DNA from: Akebia trifoliata
Taxonomy: Eukaryota > Streptophyta > Magnoliopsida > Ranunculales > Lardizabalaceae
DNA: 64,000 nucleotides
NCBI GenBank assembly: GCA_017979445.1
Contig: CM030711.1
Location: 2,046,001-2,110,000, forward strand
Direction: 5' to 3'
In this document: in pieces, positions 1 to 11,307 of the stretch
How positions within the stretch are numbered: the first letter of the stretch is position 1
Layout: every line of letters begins with the position of its first letter
Notes under the pieces: model-generated
Told to the model about the DNA's origin: nothing
Databases searched by the model: none
Seen by the model: only the letters and a program-made list of their open reading frames with translations
Position numbers and translations under genes: made by a program

Positions 1-184
1 TGAAGCGGGCAGCCCACTTCAAAATTTTGGAGGAACCCTCTCCGCACTATGATACGTGGCATCTTCAAGGAGGTATCCCAAATATTGATGAAAAAATAAG
101 GATGTGAATTAAGTATGAAAAGCCACGTATCATAGTTCGAATAGGGTTCCTTCAAATTTTGAAGCAGGCTGCTCACTTCAAAAT
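1..184. repeat. Fold-back MITE, cut by the window's left edge
   Basis: The first about 60 bases (through the tatgatacgtggc motif near 60) reappear inverted at about 122-184, with a handful of mismatches. The loop between them is about 60 bases. The right arm extends a few bases beyond the visible left arm, so the element starts just outside the window. Long terminal inverted repeats and no coding capacity fit a non-autonomous DNA transposon; the superfamily cannot be told because the left target duplication is missing. Confidence 0.7.
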
Positions 185-424
185 CGGACTCATAAAAGCT
201 CCCATTAGGGTTTTCATCTATTGAACTTGCAAAACTATGGTACAAACACGAAATTGACTTATTTTAAACTTTTAAAATGTCTAAAAGTAGTTACATATTA
301 TGGGTTGTGAGAAAAATTTGGATCATTCATTTATGATTTCTTCACATTACGATTGTAGTTTTTATTTGTTTGTCCAGCTGCCATTAATGTTACTGACTCT
401 TGTGTTTTTGTGTCATCTATATAG

Positions 425-595
425 CGTGAGCATTGGAAGAAACAGCTGCAGAAGATGAAGAATCAGAAGGAAAAACTTGAATCTTTGTGTCGATCACTGC
501 AGGCAGAAAGGAAACAGAATTCTGTTACGGGAGTAACAAAATCTGATCCAGATCTTAGTCTATCCAAACTGGGTTCTTCTGTGGAAGAATTCTGA
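425..595 (+). CDS. Taxilin-like coiled-coil protein, last exon (partial)
   Basis: A clean acceptor (tctatatag) precedes an open 57-codon exon beginning REHWKKQLQKMKNQ and ending EEF-stop at 593-595. The first half is highly charged with heptad-like spacing, and KLESLCRSLQAERK resembles the repeated signature of the taxilin (myosin-like coiled-coil) family, whose animal members bind syntaxins in vesicle traffic. The plant role is poorly known. Only the C-terminus is visible; the rest lies upstream of the window. The last 20 residues are Ser-rich, as is common for taxilin tails. It converges on the TFIIH gene at 2498. Exon reality is strong; the family name is from memory of the motif. Confidence 0.72.
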   Translation, partial: REHWKKQLQKMKNQKEKLESLCRSLQAERKQNSVTGVTKSDPDLSLSKLGSSVEEF

Positions 596-2497
596 GACAT
601 GTAGAACTTCCTTATACACCAAACAATTGTAGCTTTTAGAGAATATATCTGTTTCTGTTATTGAAATTTAACTGTAGGTTATAGGCAAAATGATTTTGTT
701 CTTAACATCACATCATTTTAACATGAATTATAATCATCAGGAAATGCTTTTGGGACCCAGGACCCTATGGGCCAATCTGTTGGTATATGTGGACACAATC
801 AGCTTCATGTATAAACTCCAGTAATTTGATTTGAGCATTTCATGATCGAATCATATCTGTTGATGTAATCATTTTTTGTTCCTTCAATTTAGTCTATTTT
901 TTTCAGGTGGACATGAAGAAGTCTCTGAATTACATCGACTCAAAACTTGTCTAGTCGATTCGGTTGTATTTTGAGGCGACGCTAACCACAAAACTTGTTG
1001 GAACCAACTAGGAAACTCTGGATATTGGTTTGTTTGGGAACTCCACTTGCAAAACCCTTGAATTTTCTCAACAAAATGTATCTTTTAACCTATTCAACCT
1101 TTTTGGCTTTCAACTTCTTGAAGAAATTTTTCTATACCCAAAAATCCATCAATTTCAAGTTCTTAAACCTTATCAACTTTGTCTTCAATGCTTATCAAAA
1201 AATAAATGATTTGTTTTCAACCTCTTGAAAAAAATCCTTAATTTTTTAACTGAAATCCATCCTCGTCAACCTCATAAATCAATTCGAACTCATCTTAAAT
1301 CCATCGGCTTCAATCTATTGTTGAAAACTACTGCTTTCCCAAAAATCCTGTCTTGTTCATGATGTAAGAAAGTTGAAAGAGAGAGATTGTAAGGTTGAAG
1401 GAGAGGGTACGAAGTTAAACCCTAGAGATTGAAGATGACTGGTTTAGAGGAGAAAAAATCAAAGATTTTTTTGACTAGTTTGAGACATCTTGTACAGAAC
1501 AAAACTTTACAAACCTGTTTAAATTCATTTAATATTAGATACATTTACATTTAAATGGTTATATACATAATTATAAGGTGGAGTAGTAGATGCTCAGTCA
1601 CAAACTCTATTTTATATTAGATTATACAAATATTTAAATTAATAAAAAAAATATTATTTACATTGACCATCCCACCTGATGTTGACTGTCCCACCTCATC
1701 TACGAGGTCAGATGAATCGTCCTAGTCATCCCAGAATCTGCCAAGTTTTAATACCATGATATAAACAGACTTCCAATAACAAAAAATGTGACTGAACAGA
1801 ATTAAATGAAGAAACAACATGACTCATTTAACCAGTCCAAGATCTTTGGAGTAAAGCTTCAATGATGACTAAGGACAACGAACAACTATGATTATATAAC
1901 AATGGAAGTATGAGGGGAAGTTTTCCTCTTTTTTTACTTTTTCCTGTCTTGGGGATACGAGCATCCAAACAAACCAAACAAATAGAAAATAAAATAAAAT
2001 ATATGAAAATAATCATCCTGTTATGTGTTTCAAGGCACCAAAAGGAGGTGAAAGAAAAACAGATACAGAGTAATTCTTAATTTATCAAAAGATATGGTGT
2101 TTGCTACAACTTGGCAAAACTAAATAAGGCATGAAAGCCTTACATCCTGAAAAAAAGGAAAAAAAGACTCAAGACAGCTTGGCATAAAAGTGAATTGGTA
2201 GTAACAACTACCAACAGCACAAATTTTTCGAGGTGTTTCGGGAAAAAAAATGTATTTTTGTCAAAAAATTTGCAACGTCGGGACTAGAACAAGGCTGCAT
2301 TGGTGCATCCAAGCCACGGGGGCTGGAAATAGCTTAATCGAAGACATGTTACAGAGGGGCTACAACCTTCCTTGAATGTTGTGAACTTTTGGAATCACAT
2401 AGACTCTTGCCCACGAACCATAAAAAGGACTTCAGCTGAACCACCAATGTTGGACTAAGTGCTCAAAAAAGATTAATCGAATTCTGCAACTCGTTCT
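596..2497. other. Convergent intergenic region, no gene seen
   Basis: AT-rich sequence between the taxilin-like 3' end and the TFIIH 3' end. It should contain both 3' UTRs. A 77-codon open frame at 995-1228 is Phe/Leu/Asn-rich with no splice or family support. I see no transposon with clear ends here. Confidence 0.4.
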
Positions 2498-4516
2498 TCA
2501 CTTGTTGTTACTGGCTTGGATTGTTGAAGATTCACAGCCTGGGCAATTGTGCAAGCTCTCATGGATATAAATATCACACTCAAAGCAGAAGTGTTGCTTA
2601 CACTTCGGACAAGCAACGCGGAGGCTAGTTTTATTTCCTGCATCAGAGATCAGTAAAAACTCAATGAGACTAAAAAACAAAACCCATAGAATTTTGAACC
2701 ACATTTGACAGTTGGGTTTGCTAAAAAAATATTTTAGTTTTGAAATCTATGGCCATGCAAGTTCATAAGCCAAGCAACTAGCCTGACTCGTGAAAATTTT
2801 CTATAAATTCATGTCTGTATAGTCCGAGAGTCATTATCAGGTGTCATTGGTTTTAGGTCAGAAAACCAAATATAGCTCATTAGGTGAGAGTCCTCTTTGG
2901 TTCTATTTTCTTTTGTGAGGCAAGTCTCCTCAACCTCCTCTTCTCCTTTGCAATAAAATTCTACTTATCGGGAAAAAAAAAAGGGGTAGAAAAAGAAACC
3001 TACTTACCAGGTTGTACAAGTGTTTGCTGACAACCAAAACAAGTTCTTGGCAACCTGTGATGTGGATTACTCAGAAGTGTTGTGGACACCTCATCAAACG
3101 TTGTTATAGGGAACAGATGATGGTATGACCTCGCTAAATGAGGAGACGAAACAAGTGTCAACCCACAAATCGGACATTCAGTAGGTAGTTCGCAGACACG
3201 TGCTTTGCATCTTGGACAAGTATAACCCCCACCAACCTTAGCTTCCTTGTGACACGAACAAATGGAGATAACACCCTCCGCTGCTCTTTGCGGGAAACCC
3301 ATCTTAATCAAATTACTAACAGCGAATTCTGATATTGCTGGTGGTGGGGGTGCGTGCTCCAGTAATAAATCTTTAAAGTGAGGCTATAAAAAGAATTGTA
3401 AAAAAAATATTTCAAGAAATAAACCAATTAAATATGGTGAACCATAACTAACTATTTGTCTGTTGTCCTCACCTCATCAAGGGCCACAGTATAGGATCCT
3501 CCAGTCTCTTGGCAGAGATGTTTACATATATAAATTTCGGCTGAAAGGCCAATAACCGAGCACCTTATTTTGGATTTCTTGCATTTCTGGATGGCCTCCA
3601 TTATATCTCCCGGATCACAAGTACTAAGAGCAGAATATAAGATTAAGACTTCACGGTGACCATACGATGGAATTTGATTGAGATAGCCGTGAACAAGATC
3701 TAGGGCATTCTGAAGGGATGAATCACCTGAACACTCCAATTTACCCATTAACGCCTTTATATGGGAATCGGGGCTGCCACCAAGATCTGTTAGGCAATGC
3801 GCAACCCCATCTTTTATGGTTACTAGGCCAACATGACTAAGTGGGTTCTGATCAAAGAACTCTCTAATGAAAGCCTCCACGTGTTTTGAAACTACAACCA
3901 TCCGACTTGGTCTGAAATCGGTCTCTCCAGCTGCCTACACATGGTTAATAGAAACCCAACTCCATGAAGAGTACAACGGAAAAAATGCAGTTTCTATATT
4001 TATTAGAGAGTTCTATTGCCACACCATCTTTTACTAGTGCCACACCAAGATGTGTGTTAATTCTTTGGTGATTTACATATGATATGAGGTGGCGTATGAG
4101 TTATTCTTCAATATTAACAAATCTATGTCATGGTTCAGCACTTATGAGTTATTCAAAACTGACAAAAAGGGAATTTGGCTAAAAATGAGAAGGGTTGAAT
4201 AAGGGAAATATACCCTAGAAAGATCGACGACAATATAGAGGTAACGTATGAGGCCTTTTTGGATTCTAGCAGTAGAGGTGGCAGCGAGGGAGCGGAGGCG
4301 GCGGCGATACTGGGTGTGTTGGAGGATATTATTGTCAATGGGGCGTAGAAGTCCAGACTCATCTTCTTGTAGAGACTCCCACGACCTCTCATCCGCATAA
4401 GCTCTCTCCCAAGCCTCCATACCTCTCCCGTTTCCCTCATCGTCGTCTTCCTCCTCTTCTCTTTCTTCAGCATTAAGTTGTCTCTTCTCAACATTTCTGC
4501 TTCCTATGACGCTCAT
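2498..4516 (-). CDS. GTF2H2: TFIIH core subunit p44 (general transcription factor IIH subunit 2)
   Basis: Four coding exons read on the minus strand: 4516-4214, 3934-3473, 3383-3008 and 2637-2498. All have GT..AG borders, keep frame, and encode 426 residues, close to the roughly 420 I recall for Arabidopsis. The N-terminus is acidic (EEREEEEDDDEG). A von Willebrand A-like domain starts at YLYIVVDLSR (about 92) and includes NPLSHVGLVTIK and SYGHREVLILYSAL. Two cysteine clusters follow: CSCHKEAK..CPRCKARVC..CPICG (about 297-330) and a C-terminal RING-like C4 module ending HNCPGCES. In TFIIH, p44 contacts and stimulates the XPD helicase during promoter opening and nucleotide excision repair, in the nucleus. 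The start was chosen because MSVIGSRN opens the exon; spliced 5' UTR exons are likely further upstream. Nothing looks broken. Confidence 0.95.
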
Positions 4517-5070
4517 ACTTCTGATTCCCTACTGCGGCAGACTGTAGGAGCTCTCTGGTTATTGTAAGAGCTGAAAAATAAGAACAACAATTCAGTGAGT
4601 GGCAGATACAAGGTAAGGAGAAAATTTCGTGTTTAATGTGCTTTACTAAAAAAATATGAGTCAAAAAAAGCGGAACACTCACTTACTCGAGAAAGCAGAG
4701 GTTAAATTAATAAAGAAAAACATGAATCACAAAGGTTCAGGGATATTACCTACAATATAATTTTGGACTCTAGAAACTCCAAAAATTGACTTAAACCACC
4801 CAAGCAACTAAGAAAGAAAGAAAAAAATCTGAAAATACAAAACGATCCATACGACATAGCCAACACAACCGCACATCACATCAATTATAAAAACACACAA
4901 TCAATCCATATTACATAACCAACACAACCTCACATCACTTCAATTGAAAAAAAAAACAATCAATCACTGATGTTACATAAGATCACGAGTAAAAACATTT
5001 TTCTTAAAAAAAAATAGAGAAAGGCCACCATATTTCATTTTCTATACTATTACAATAAGGGAAAAGAAAT

Positions 5071-5181
5071 CTACTTGGTATTCTTTCCACATGAGACTCT
5101 GCCGTATCCAACAGCTTCCAATCTTGTGTTTTTCTCGCTCCTCATTTGAAGATGGTCCCAATTACATTTTCTTTCATATCT
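5071..5181 (-). other. Orphan open exon-like segment upstream of GTF2H2
   Basis: Behind a good acceptor (ttttttcag) the minus strand is open for 36 codons before TAG. The translation has a balanced composition (contains CNWDHLQMRSEK and LEAVGYGRVSCGK), unlike the Lys/Phe/Asn-rich noise around it. It may be an untranslated leader exon of the TFIIH gene that happens to be open, or the last exon of an unrecognised gene or relic. I do not recognise a family. Confidence 0.3.
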
Positions 5182-6267
5182 CTGAAAAAATATTAATCCA
5201 ATAAAATGAAATCCTCACATTTTTCAACTTATAAACTTTAAACTAATTAAGTGCATGCTCAACTATAATCTACTACCCTATGTTCATCAAGCCTCACATA
5301 CATATCATACTAACCCTCCAACTTATACACACTATACTCACCTTAAAATATATATTGTCTTTTTATCAATAACCAACAGTTTTTCTTCACTTTCCATACA
5401 ATAAACATGGGTTTTTTTTTTGCCCAACAACACAATTTAACAATCCACACTAAGAAATCGAAACAACCAAATTAGCACTTCCCTATTGGATTAAAAGTTG
5501 GATCCATTAAGCCATGCAATCCTTCAAGCACCACATAAAAGTTTCCAACACCCTTAGCATACCACTTGCTGACTTATTAATGCACCCAACTCAACCCAAT
5601 GAACATTGATCATGTACAACCACTAATAAGGAAAACAAGAATTTCACTAAGTTAGGCAATTATATGAACATCTTCATTGCATCCATTTTATTGCCTCAAA
5701 TATTAAAACATGTAACGCTAAGTTGAAATTCCCTTTCATATGTACTTCAATTATGACTTAACAACACATAATAACAGTTACCCAATCCATACCCTATGGA
5801 TTCCTAGTTTTCAACAACCACCACATGATTATTTATCAAATTTCAGATTTTGCTAATCTTAACCTTAATTACTTGATTTTCATTCAAATAACATAAAATC
5901 CTAATTTGATTACTTTTACTTTTTTATTTTGATAAGTGGGACTACTTTTACTAGCAACTTAAACCACTTAACAATTACGTTTAGGATTAGCATTTCCTCT
6001 ACATTTGAAAACACCGATTCAAACTTCATTAGAAAGAAAATTTATAATCTTTTTATTTATTTTTATCTCTTTGAAGTATCTTCACAAACACTTGAAGAGC
6101 AAAGTCTAGAAACACTAAAACAATAAACCAAAATCACCATTCAAACCTTTCAAAAACCGTATTATCGTCAAGATTACTATGCTGTTAAAAGAACCCAGAT
6201 TCAATTAAACCAAAAAAATATATATAAAAAATAATTTTACTAAAAATCTAAAATTAGGAAAACAATG

Positions 6268-6350
6268 GGCTTAGACCCATAGCTCAATTGGTTTGACACT
6301 TTGCAAAGCAACTGTGAGGTCGTGGATTCAAATTAAAGCTTAAAACCTGA
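6268..6350 (+). repeat. tRNA-derived SINE-like fragment
   Basis: An A-box-like tagctcaattggtttgacac is followed about 30 bases later by a B-box-like ggtcgtggattcaaatt, the internal polymerase III promoter layout of tRNA genes and plant SINEs. The cloverleaf is not preserved, so this is not a functional tRNA. No poly(A) tail or target duplication was identified. Confidence 0.45.
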
Positions 6351-6929
6351 ATCAAAAACCAAAACCACTCATGATGTAAGATTACTTACCTTTCTGATTA
6401 AACCCTGATCATGCTTAGATCACCCTCTCTCCTAAGCTCTTGTTCCCTCTCTTTCGATCTCCTTTTTCACTTCCACCTCCCTTTGTTTGCACACCAAATC
6501 TTATTTATAACGCACCAATCCTTTTTGTAAAGGGATCGACTAGTTGCACACCATACAGTACCAATTGCACTCCATCACTTAAAATTTTCCCTTAGCACTC
6601 CAAAAATAATGAAGAAACCGTTGCAATCCTTAGTTGTTTTTATTGTTGGGTCAATATTTTTTTATTTTTATAAGTAATTCTTAATTATATAGCAAACATG
6701 TTTGCATTAAAATTCATAGAGTCAAGAAAATGAAACCATGAGAATGTAAATAAGTCTTAAACCCTAGGTCACTATAATGAAGTGCTATATTAATAGGTTA
6801 AAATAGAGGTTTCGGAAAAAGATAAAAAAATAAAATAAGTTTGTGTGTAGCCAACAACTTGTGGTGTGCAATTAGTCGTTCCCTTTTGTAAATTGTAATA
6901 CAGAGTGTCATCCGCATGGTTTCAAAACT

Positions 6930-7340
6930 CAATTTGGTGTGGACGTCCATGGACGAGATCAAGTTATCTTAGACGAATCAACTCGTCTCAGGCGAGATAA
7001 TCCATTTAACTCAATTTAGATGGATTGATTTACATATATTTAAATTTAAATAATTCTATTTTATTAATAAAATAAGATATATTAGAAAGTGTTTAGTCAT
7101 AAAATCATATCTTATTTATATAATAAATATTTAATTTCTATATATATATTTTTTTATTCTAATCAAAATTTACAAAATCCCAGTTGACTTGGCTGAGTTT
7201 TATTGTCTAGTCCGAGATTTTCAAAATATCATCTAAGTCATCTTGTTAGTCTCGCAAGATGATGTCAATGTTGAGACCCTGTACATATTTGTATCATTGC
7301 CAAACAAAACCGAGATGACTCAAACAAGATTTACAACCAT
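6930..7340. repeat. Copy of the GCATGGTTTCAAAAC repeat family
   Basis: It starts gcatggtttcaaaactc near 6936 and contains several direct and inverted GAGTCATCTCG-like motifs. It ends near an inverted ttacaaccatggtc around 7330. The same kind of element, better preserved, occurs at 8151-8379 and 15757-15986, and a shortened one at 11843-11902. It is likely a non-autonomous DNA transposon; the class is unknown. Confidence 0.4.
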
Positions 7341-7914
7341 GGTCATCGAGATTCAAGTGTAGGATCATTGTTGGGGCTAGATATTTGTTGTTCTTTTATA
7401 TCTTTTATAATATTTTTAAAGGACTTAGCTTAATATTAAATCAAAAGCTAACATAAAGCCAAAAATTTTCATTGAAATCCACACCTCCATAAGATAGGGA
7501 TTGATATATGTTTGAAATGTTTTTTCTTTTTTTAATTGAAAGAGGCTTTATTTTATTTTTATGGCACCCTTGTCGAAGAATATTCGAAGGAGGTAGAGAA
7601 ACAAAAGCAAGTCGATCAAAGAAAAGAAGGGATAACTATATTAATTTTTGGTTATTATTTTAATCAATCCTAGATCAAGAAGAATAGATAATAAATAAAT
7701 AAATAAAATAGATATAATTTTTGCACTAATTTAGTCATATTTACTTGAAAATCAAAATCCATCGTGCATGCAATTGATATTCTAGATGCATTAGGTGCAT
7801 AGAGAGCCATCGATATTTCTCGAGTGTATAACAATTGTATCATGAGAAAAGGCATATGTGATTTTTTTGCACACTCAAGTACACTCTCAATGCTACTTAA
7901 AAAATACGATGTTA

Positions 7915-8036
7915 GATAACTGTTATTACCACTCCAACTTTTGCTAACACCACTCCAATTGTGTGCAATTCTTTATTGATTTACATAAGAATTGGTGTGG
8001 CCTTAGCAAAAAATTAGTGTGGCACTAGCAACTCTC
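7915..8036. mobile_element. MITE of the TTGCCACACC family, copy in unit 1
   Basis: Arms start gataactgttattaccactcc and end in the inverted ggcactagcaactctc. Related copies lie at 11608-11728, 15540-15639, 21748-21848, 52364-52463, 53059-53125 and about 53625-53745. Partial copies lie near 4005, 52910, 54020 and 63145. All are about 70-125 bases, non-coding, with the terminal pattern GAGAGTTGCTATTGCCACACC. The three copies in this array were probably multiplied with the tandem units rather than inserted separately. Confidence 0.6.
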
Positions 8037-8150
8037 AAAATTTATTATGGCAAATTATTTTCATATGAAACTGATTTACGGCATGCCAATCATGACCTAA
8101 ATTACAAATATATTTTTATAATTCATGTGGGATTGCATATGGCACCTACC

Positions 8151-8379
8151 TGCATGGTTTCAAAACTTGTCCGAGATCAAGATGTATCGTCTGAGTCATC
8201 TCGATATCAAACATGAACGAGACGGACGGACAAGTTAAATTTTCAAATGAGATTTAATACCCCACATGCATTTTTTAAATTTTTGGACGAGAACATCTCA
8301 AATGCATCGAAAAACTCATCCGAGACAACTCGACATCTGGCATGGACAAGAAGAGACGCAAAACTAAGTTTTAAAATCA
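8151..8379. mobile_element. GGCATGGTTT inverted-repeat element, full-length form
   Basis: It begins gcatggtttcaaaac and ends with the inverse gttttaaaatcatgcc, about 229 bases, with no coding capacity. The allelic position in unit 3 (15757-15986) has a similar full-length copy. The position in unit 2 (11843-11902) retains only about 60 bases with both ends intact, an internal deletion derivative. Confidence 0.55.
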
Positions 8380-11077
8380 TGCCTCCTTGTATCTATACAA
8401 TAACATGAGAAAGCAAGATTTAGAAAAATATTTTAAGATTTTAAGGGCTTGGATAGATAAGGGGTCACATGTCATCAAAGAGGGGGTCCTCAAAGTTTTG
8501 ACTCCGACTACAAGAAAAAAAAAAAAAAATAGAGTTTATTTAGAAAAAAAAATTACTTGTAGGATCCATTAAATAATTCTTTTTTATAATTTTATAAAAA
8601 AGCTTACGTGGTAAGCCAAGTTCTTAGGAACATATGACTCGTGAACAAGTACAAATTAAATCTAAACTGTTAAAACAAAAAAGAGGTCTCACGTATCCCT
8701 AAGAGGGTGGCATAAATTCCAAACCATTAGCTTTAAAATTCAGAAACTTGAGATTTAAGTTTCAAGAAAATTTTGTTTTTAAGTAATAATTAAACTGCTT
8801 ATATTATGTAAGTGTTGAACAAGGATCTCCTCATATATGTATGTATATATTATGGGTCCTACAAACAAAGTTAAACAAACTCTTTAATGGAAGAACGAAG
8901 GAATCTGAACGATGGAGACCTCAACTAGGGACAGACTTGAAAATTGGGACAGAAAGAAGGAGGAGATTGAGATTAATCTTTCTTTTCTATTTTCCTGTAC
9001 CAATTTCCAGGTCTCTCCCACGTAATGAGACATTGACATATCACACTCATATGTTACCAGTTTGGGGTTTAGGTTGTTAGGATTTATGTTTATTATGTCT
9101 TATTTCTTTTTTCTTTTTTCTTCCTATTTTAGGATAATAATGGGTTAGGGTCATGGGGTTTTAATGTTGGGTTTTTAGGGTGGTTTAGGGATTATATGGT
9201 TTGCTGGGTTAGGGTTTTAAGGGATAAGGGTTCGTATGGTTTTAGGATGTTAAGATTTGATATAATAGGGTTTAGGGGTATAGGTTGGAATTTAAGGGTT
9301 TATGTGGTTTTAGGGTTTTTAGAATCACAGATTTGGAGTTTAAAGGGTTGGGGTTATAGGATTAAGGTTTAGTTTGTTAGGATTTATGTTTATTATTTAT
9401 ATTTTAGAATAATGGGATAGGATCATGGGGTTTTAATGTTGGGTTTTTAGGGTTAAGGGATTAAATTTTGGTATGTTGTGTTAAGGTTTTAAGGGATAAG
9501 GGTTTGTGTGGTTTTAGAATGATGAGTTAGGAGGTTAAGGGTTGATACTATAGGATTTAAGGGTATAGGTTGGATTTTATGGGTTTATGTGGTTTTAGGA
9601 TTTTTAGAATGACAGATTTACCATTTAACGATTGGGGTTATGGGATTTAGGAATAGAGTTAGGGTGTGTTTGGATGTAGTAGTCATTTCGATTTGGAGTT
9701 GGAGTTCATTTTAATTCTTTAAATAAATTCTAGTGTTTAGTTTCGTGTAGGAATCCAGTCGATGAAGTACAATTTAGGAATAACAACCTTGGATTATATT
9801 ACAATTTAGGGTTAGGGTTTAGGGGGTAACTTCGCCTGTGTAGTGTTTTCTTTACACTATGTTGGTGGTCCCAAGCCCGGATAAAGAAGGAGGAGGGCCT
9901 TGAATAAGATGTAAGATTAGGGTTGGTATTAACTTTTTTCCTTTTCTTTTTTATTTTATATAATATATTTTTCAGTCCTTATCTTATTATTAGATGGAAA
10001 GTTAATAAAAAATCTAAATATTTATTGGCCTTCACACCTCCATAGGACACATGTAGAGACATAAATGAATCGATCAAAGACTTTTGGTAGGAAACCCATA
10101 AACATCATTTATATATTTTCCAAAGGAAAATTCTTTTTTTTACTAGATTTTCATGAATTTATCGGAATTAACCATTTTGAAACCCCTTACCAAACACGAC
10201 TTTGTTATTATGTCATTTATAAATAAATCCAATACAAGTAGTTCTGTGTGGGTGTCAAGAAAAAGAAGGGGCCAAGATTTAATTTGATCTATGAGAGAAC
10301 CAAACGCAATCTTAGTGCTTAGTTCCATCTTTGAGATGACTATATTTCTTTTTTGTTTATTATTTTAATCAATCCTAGATCAAGAAGAGTAAATAATAAT
10401 AATAAAAATTGATATAATTTTTGCACTTATTTATATTTCTTTTTCGGGTCAATGTTTCGTGTCGATCTTGGCCGATACCGATACGTATCAACTAATACAT
10501 TCGAACCATGTTTATGTTTATTATTTCTTTTCTTTTTTCGATTTTAGAATAATGGATTAGGTTCATGAGGTTTAAATGTACGGTTTTAAGGGTTAAGGGA
10601 TTATATGGTTTGTTGGGTTAAGGTTTTAAGGGATAAGGGTTTATATGGTTTTAGAATAATGAGTTAGGAGGTTAATGGTTGATATTATAGGGTTTAGGGG
10701 TTATAGGTTGGATTTTAAGGGTTTATGTGATTTTAGGGATTTTATAATCATAGATTTGGAGTTTATCGATTGGGTTTATGTGATTTTAGGGATTTTATAA
10801 TCACAGATTTGGAGTTTATCGATTGGGTTTATAGGATATAGGAATATAATTATAGACCTTGGATTATATTATAATTTAGGGTTAAGGTTTAGGAGGTAAC
10901 TTCGCCTGTGTAGTGTTTCCTTTACACTATATTGTCGGTCCCAAGCCCGGATAAAGAAGGAGGGCCTTGAATAAGATTTAGGATTAGTTTTTTTCGTTTT
11001 ATTTTATACAATATATTTTCAATTGTAACTTATTATCAGATGGAACACTATTAAAAGAACCTAAAGATTTATTGGCC

Positions 11078-11079
<2 letters not shown>

Positions 11080-11122
<43 letters not shown>
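11080..11122. repeat. (AT)n microsatellite
   Basis: About 20 uninterrupted AT dinucleotides in the short sub-unit of tandem unit 1. The equivalent place in unit 2 (near 15135) has only a few AT repeats, so the tract expanded after the units diverged. Confidence 0.9.
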
Positions 11123-11124
<2 letters not shown>

Positions 11125-11307
11125 TTGGATATGTTTCAAAATGGAAAGAGACTTAATTTTGTTCTTCAAGTGCAAATAGAATCCCTTATCAAATGCAAAT
11201 AGAAAATCAGTAGTTCCAAGTGGGAATCAAGAAAAAGAAGGCAACATTTAATTTGATCTATTATGAGAGAATGAGGTCCAATCTTGTGCTTAGTTCCATC
11301 TTTGAGA

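Larger units (their letters stand above)
4517..6490 (-). promoter_or_regulatory. Upstream region of GTF2H2 with probable untranslated exons
   Basis: On the minus strand an acceptor-like tttttcag near 4572 opens a short leader exon running into the ATG at 4516. A donor-like GAAAG/GTAAGTAA lies near 6390, with purine-rich sequence and a short ATG..TAA upstream frame just before it, as expected for a first exon. A two-copy imperfect tandem repeat with a 59-base period (ccaacacaacc at 4860 and 4919) lies at about 4844-4985. The rest of 5200-5920 is AT-rich with nothing I can name. The leader structure is inferred from splice-like motifs only. Confidence 0.4.
7632..11307. repeat. Tandem unit 1 of telomere-like array (about 3.7 kb)
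   Basis: This is the first of three large tandem units. The anchor ttaatttttggttattatt recurs at 7632 and 11308, and a diverged form at 15354. A closely related anchor (gactatatttctttttt) marks a short sub-unit starting near 10336. The order is thus long sub-unit (about 2.7 kb) then short sub-unit (about 1 kb). Both contain stretches dominated by degenerate TTTAGGG-like words (about 9060-9830 and 10510-10900). A conserved 79-codon open frame at 8841-9080 recurs in every unit but reads as repeat sequence, not a gene. A copy of the GGCATGGTTT element lies at 8151-8379 and an (AT)n tract at about 11080-11122. Confidence 0.8.

Noticed and set aside
995..1228. 77-codon frame near the left end
   Set aside because: Low-complexity Phe/Leu/Asn/Lys composition typical of AT-rich intergenic DNA.
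8841..9080. 79-codon frame conserved in three repeat units (8841, 12376, 16434)
   Set aside because: The conservation matches that of the surrounding non-coding unit, and the end of the frame runs into telomere-like repeat. No splice sites or family signature.
9060..9830. True telomere or chromosome end
   Set aside because: Repeats are degenerate, interspersed with other words and followed by genes on both sides, so this is at most an interstitial telomere-like block.
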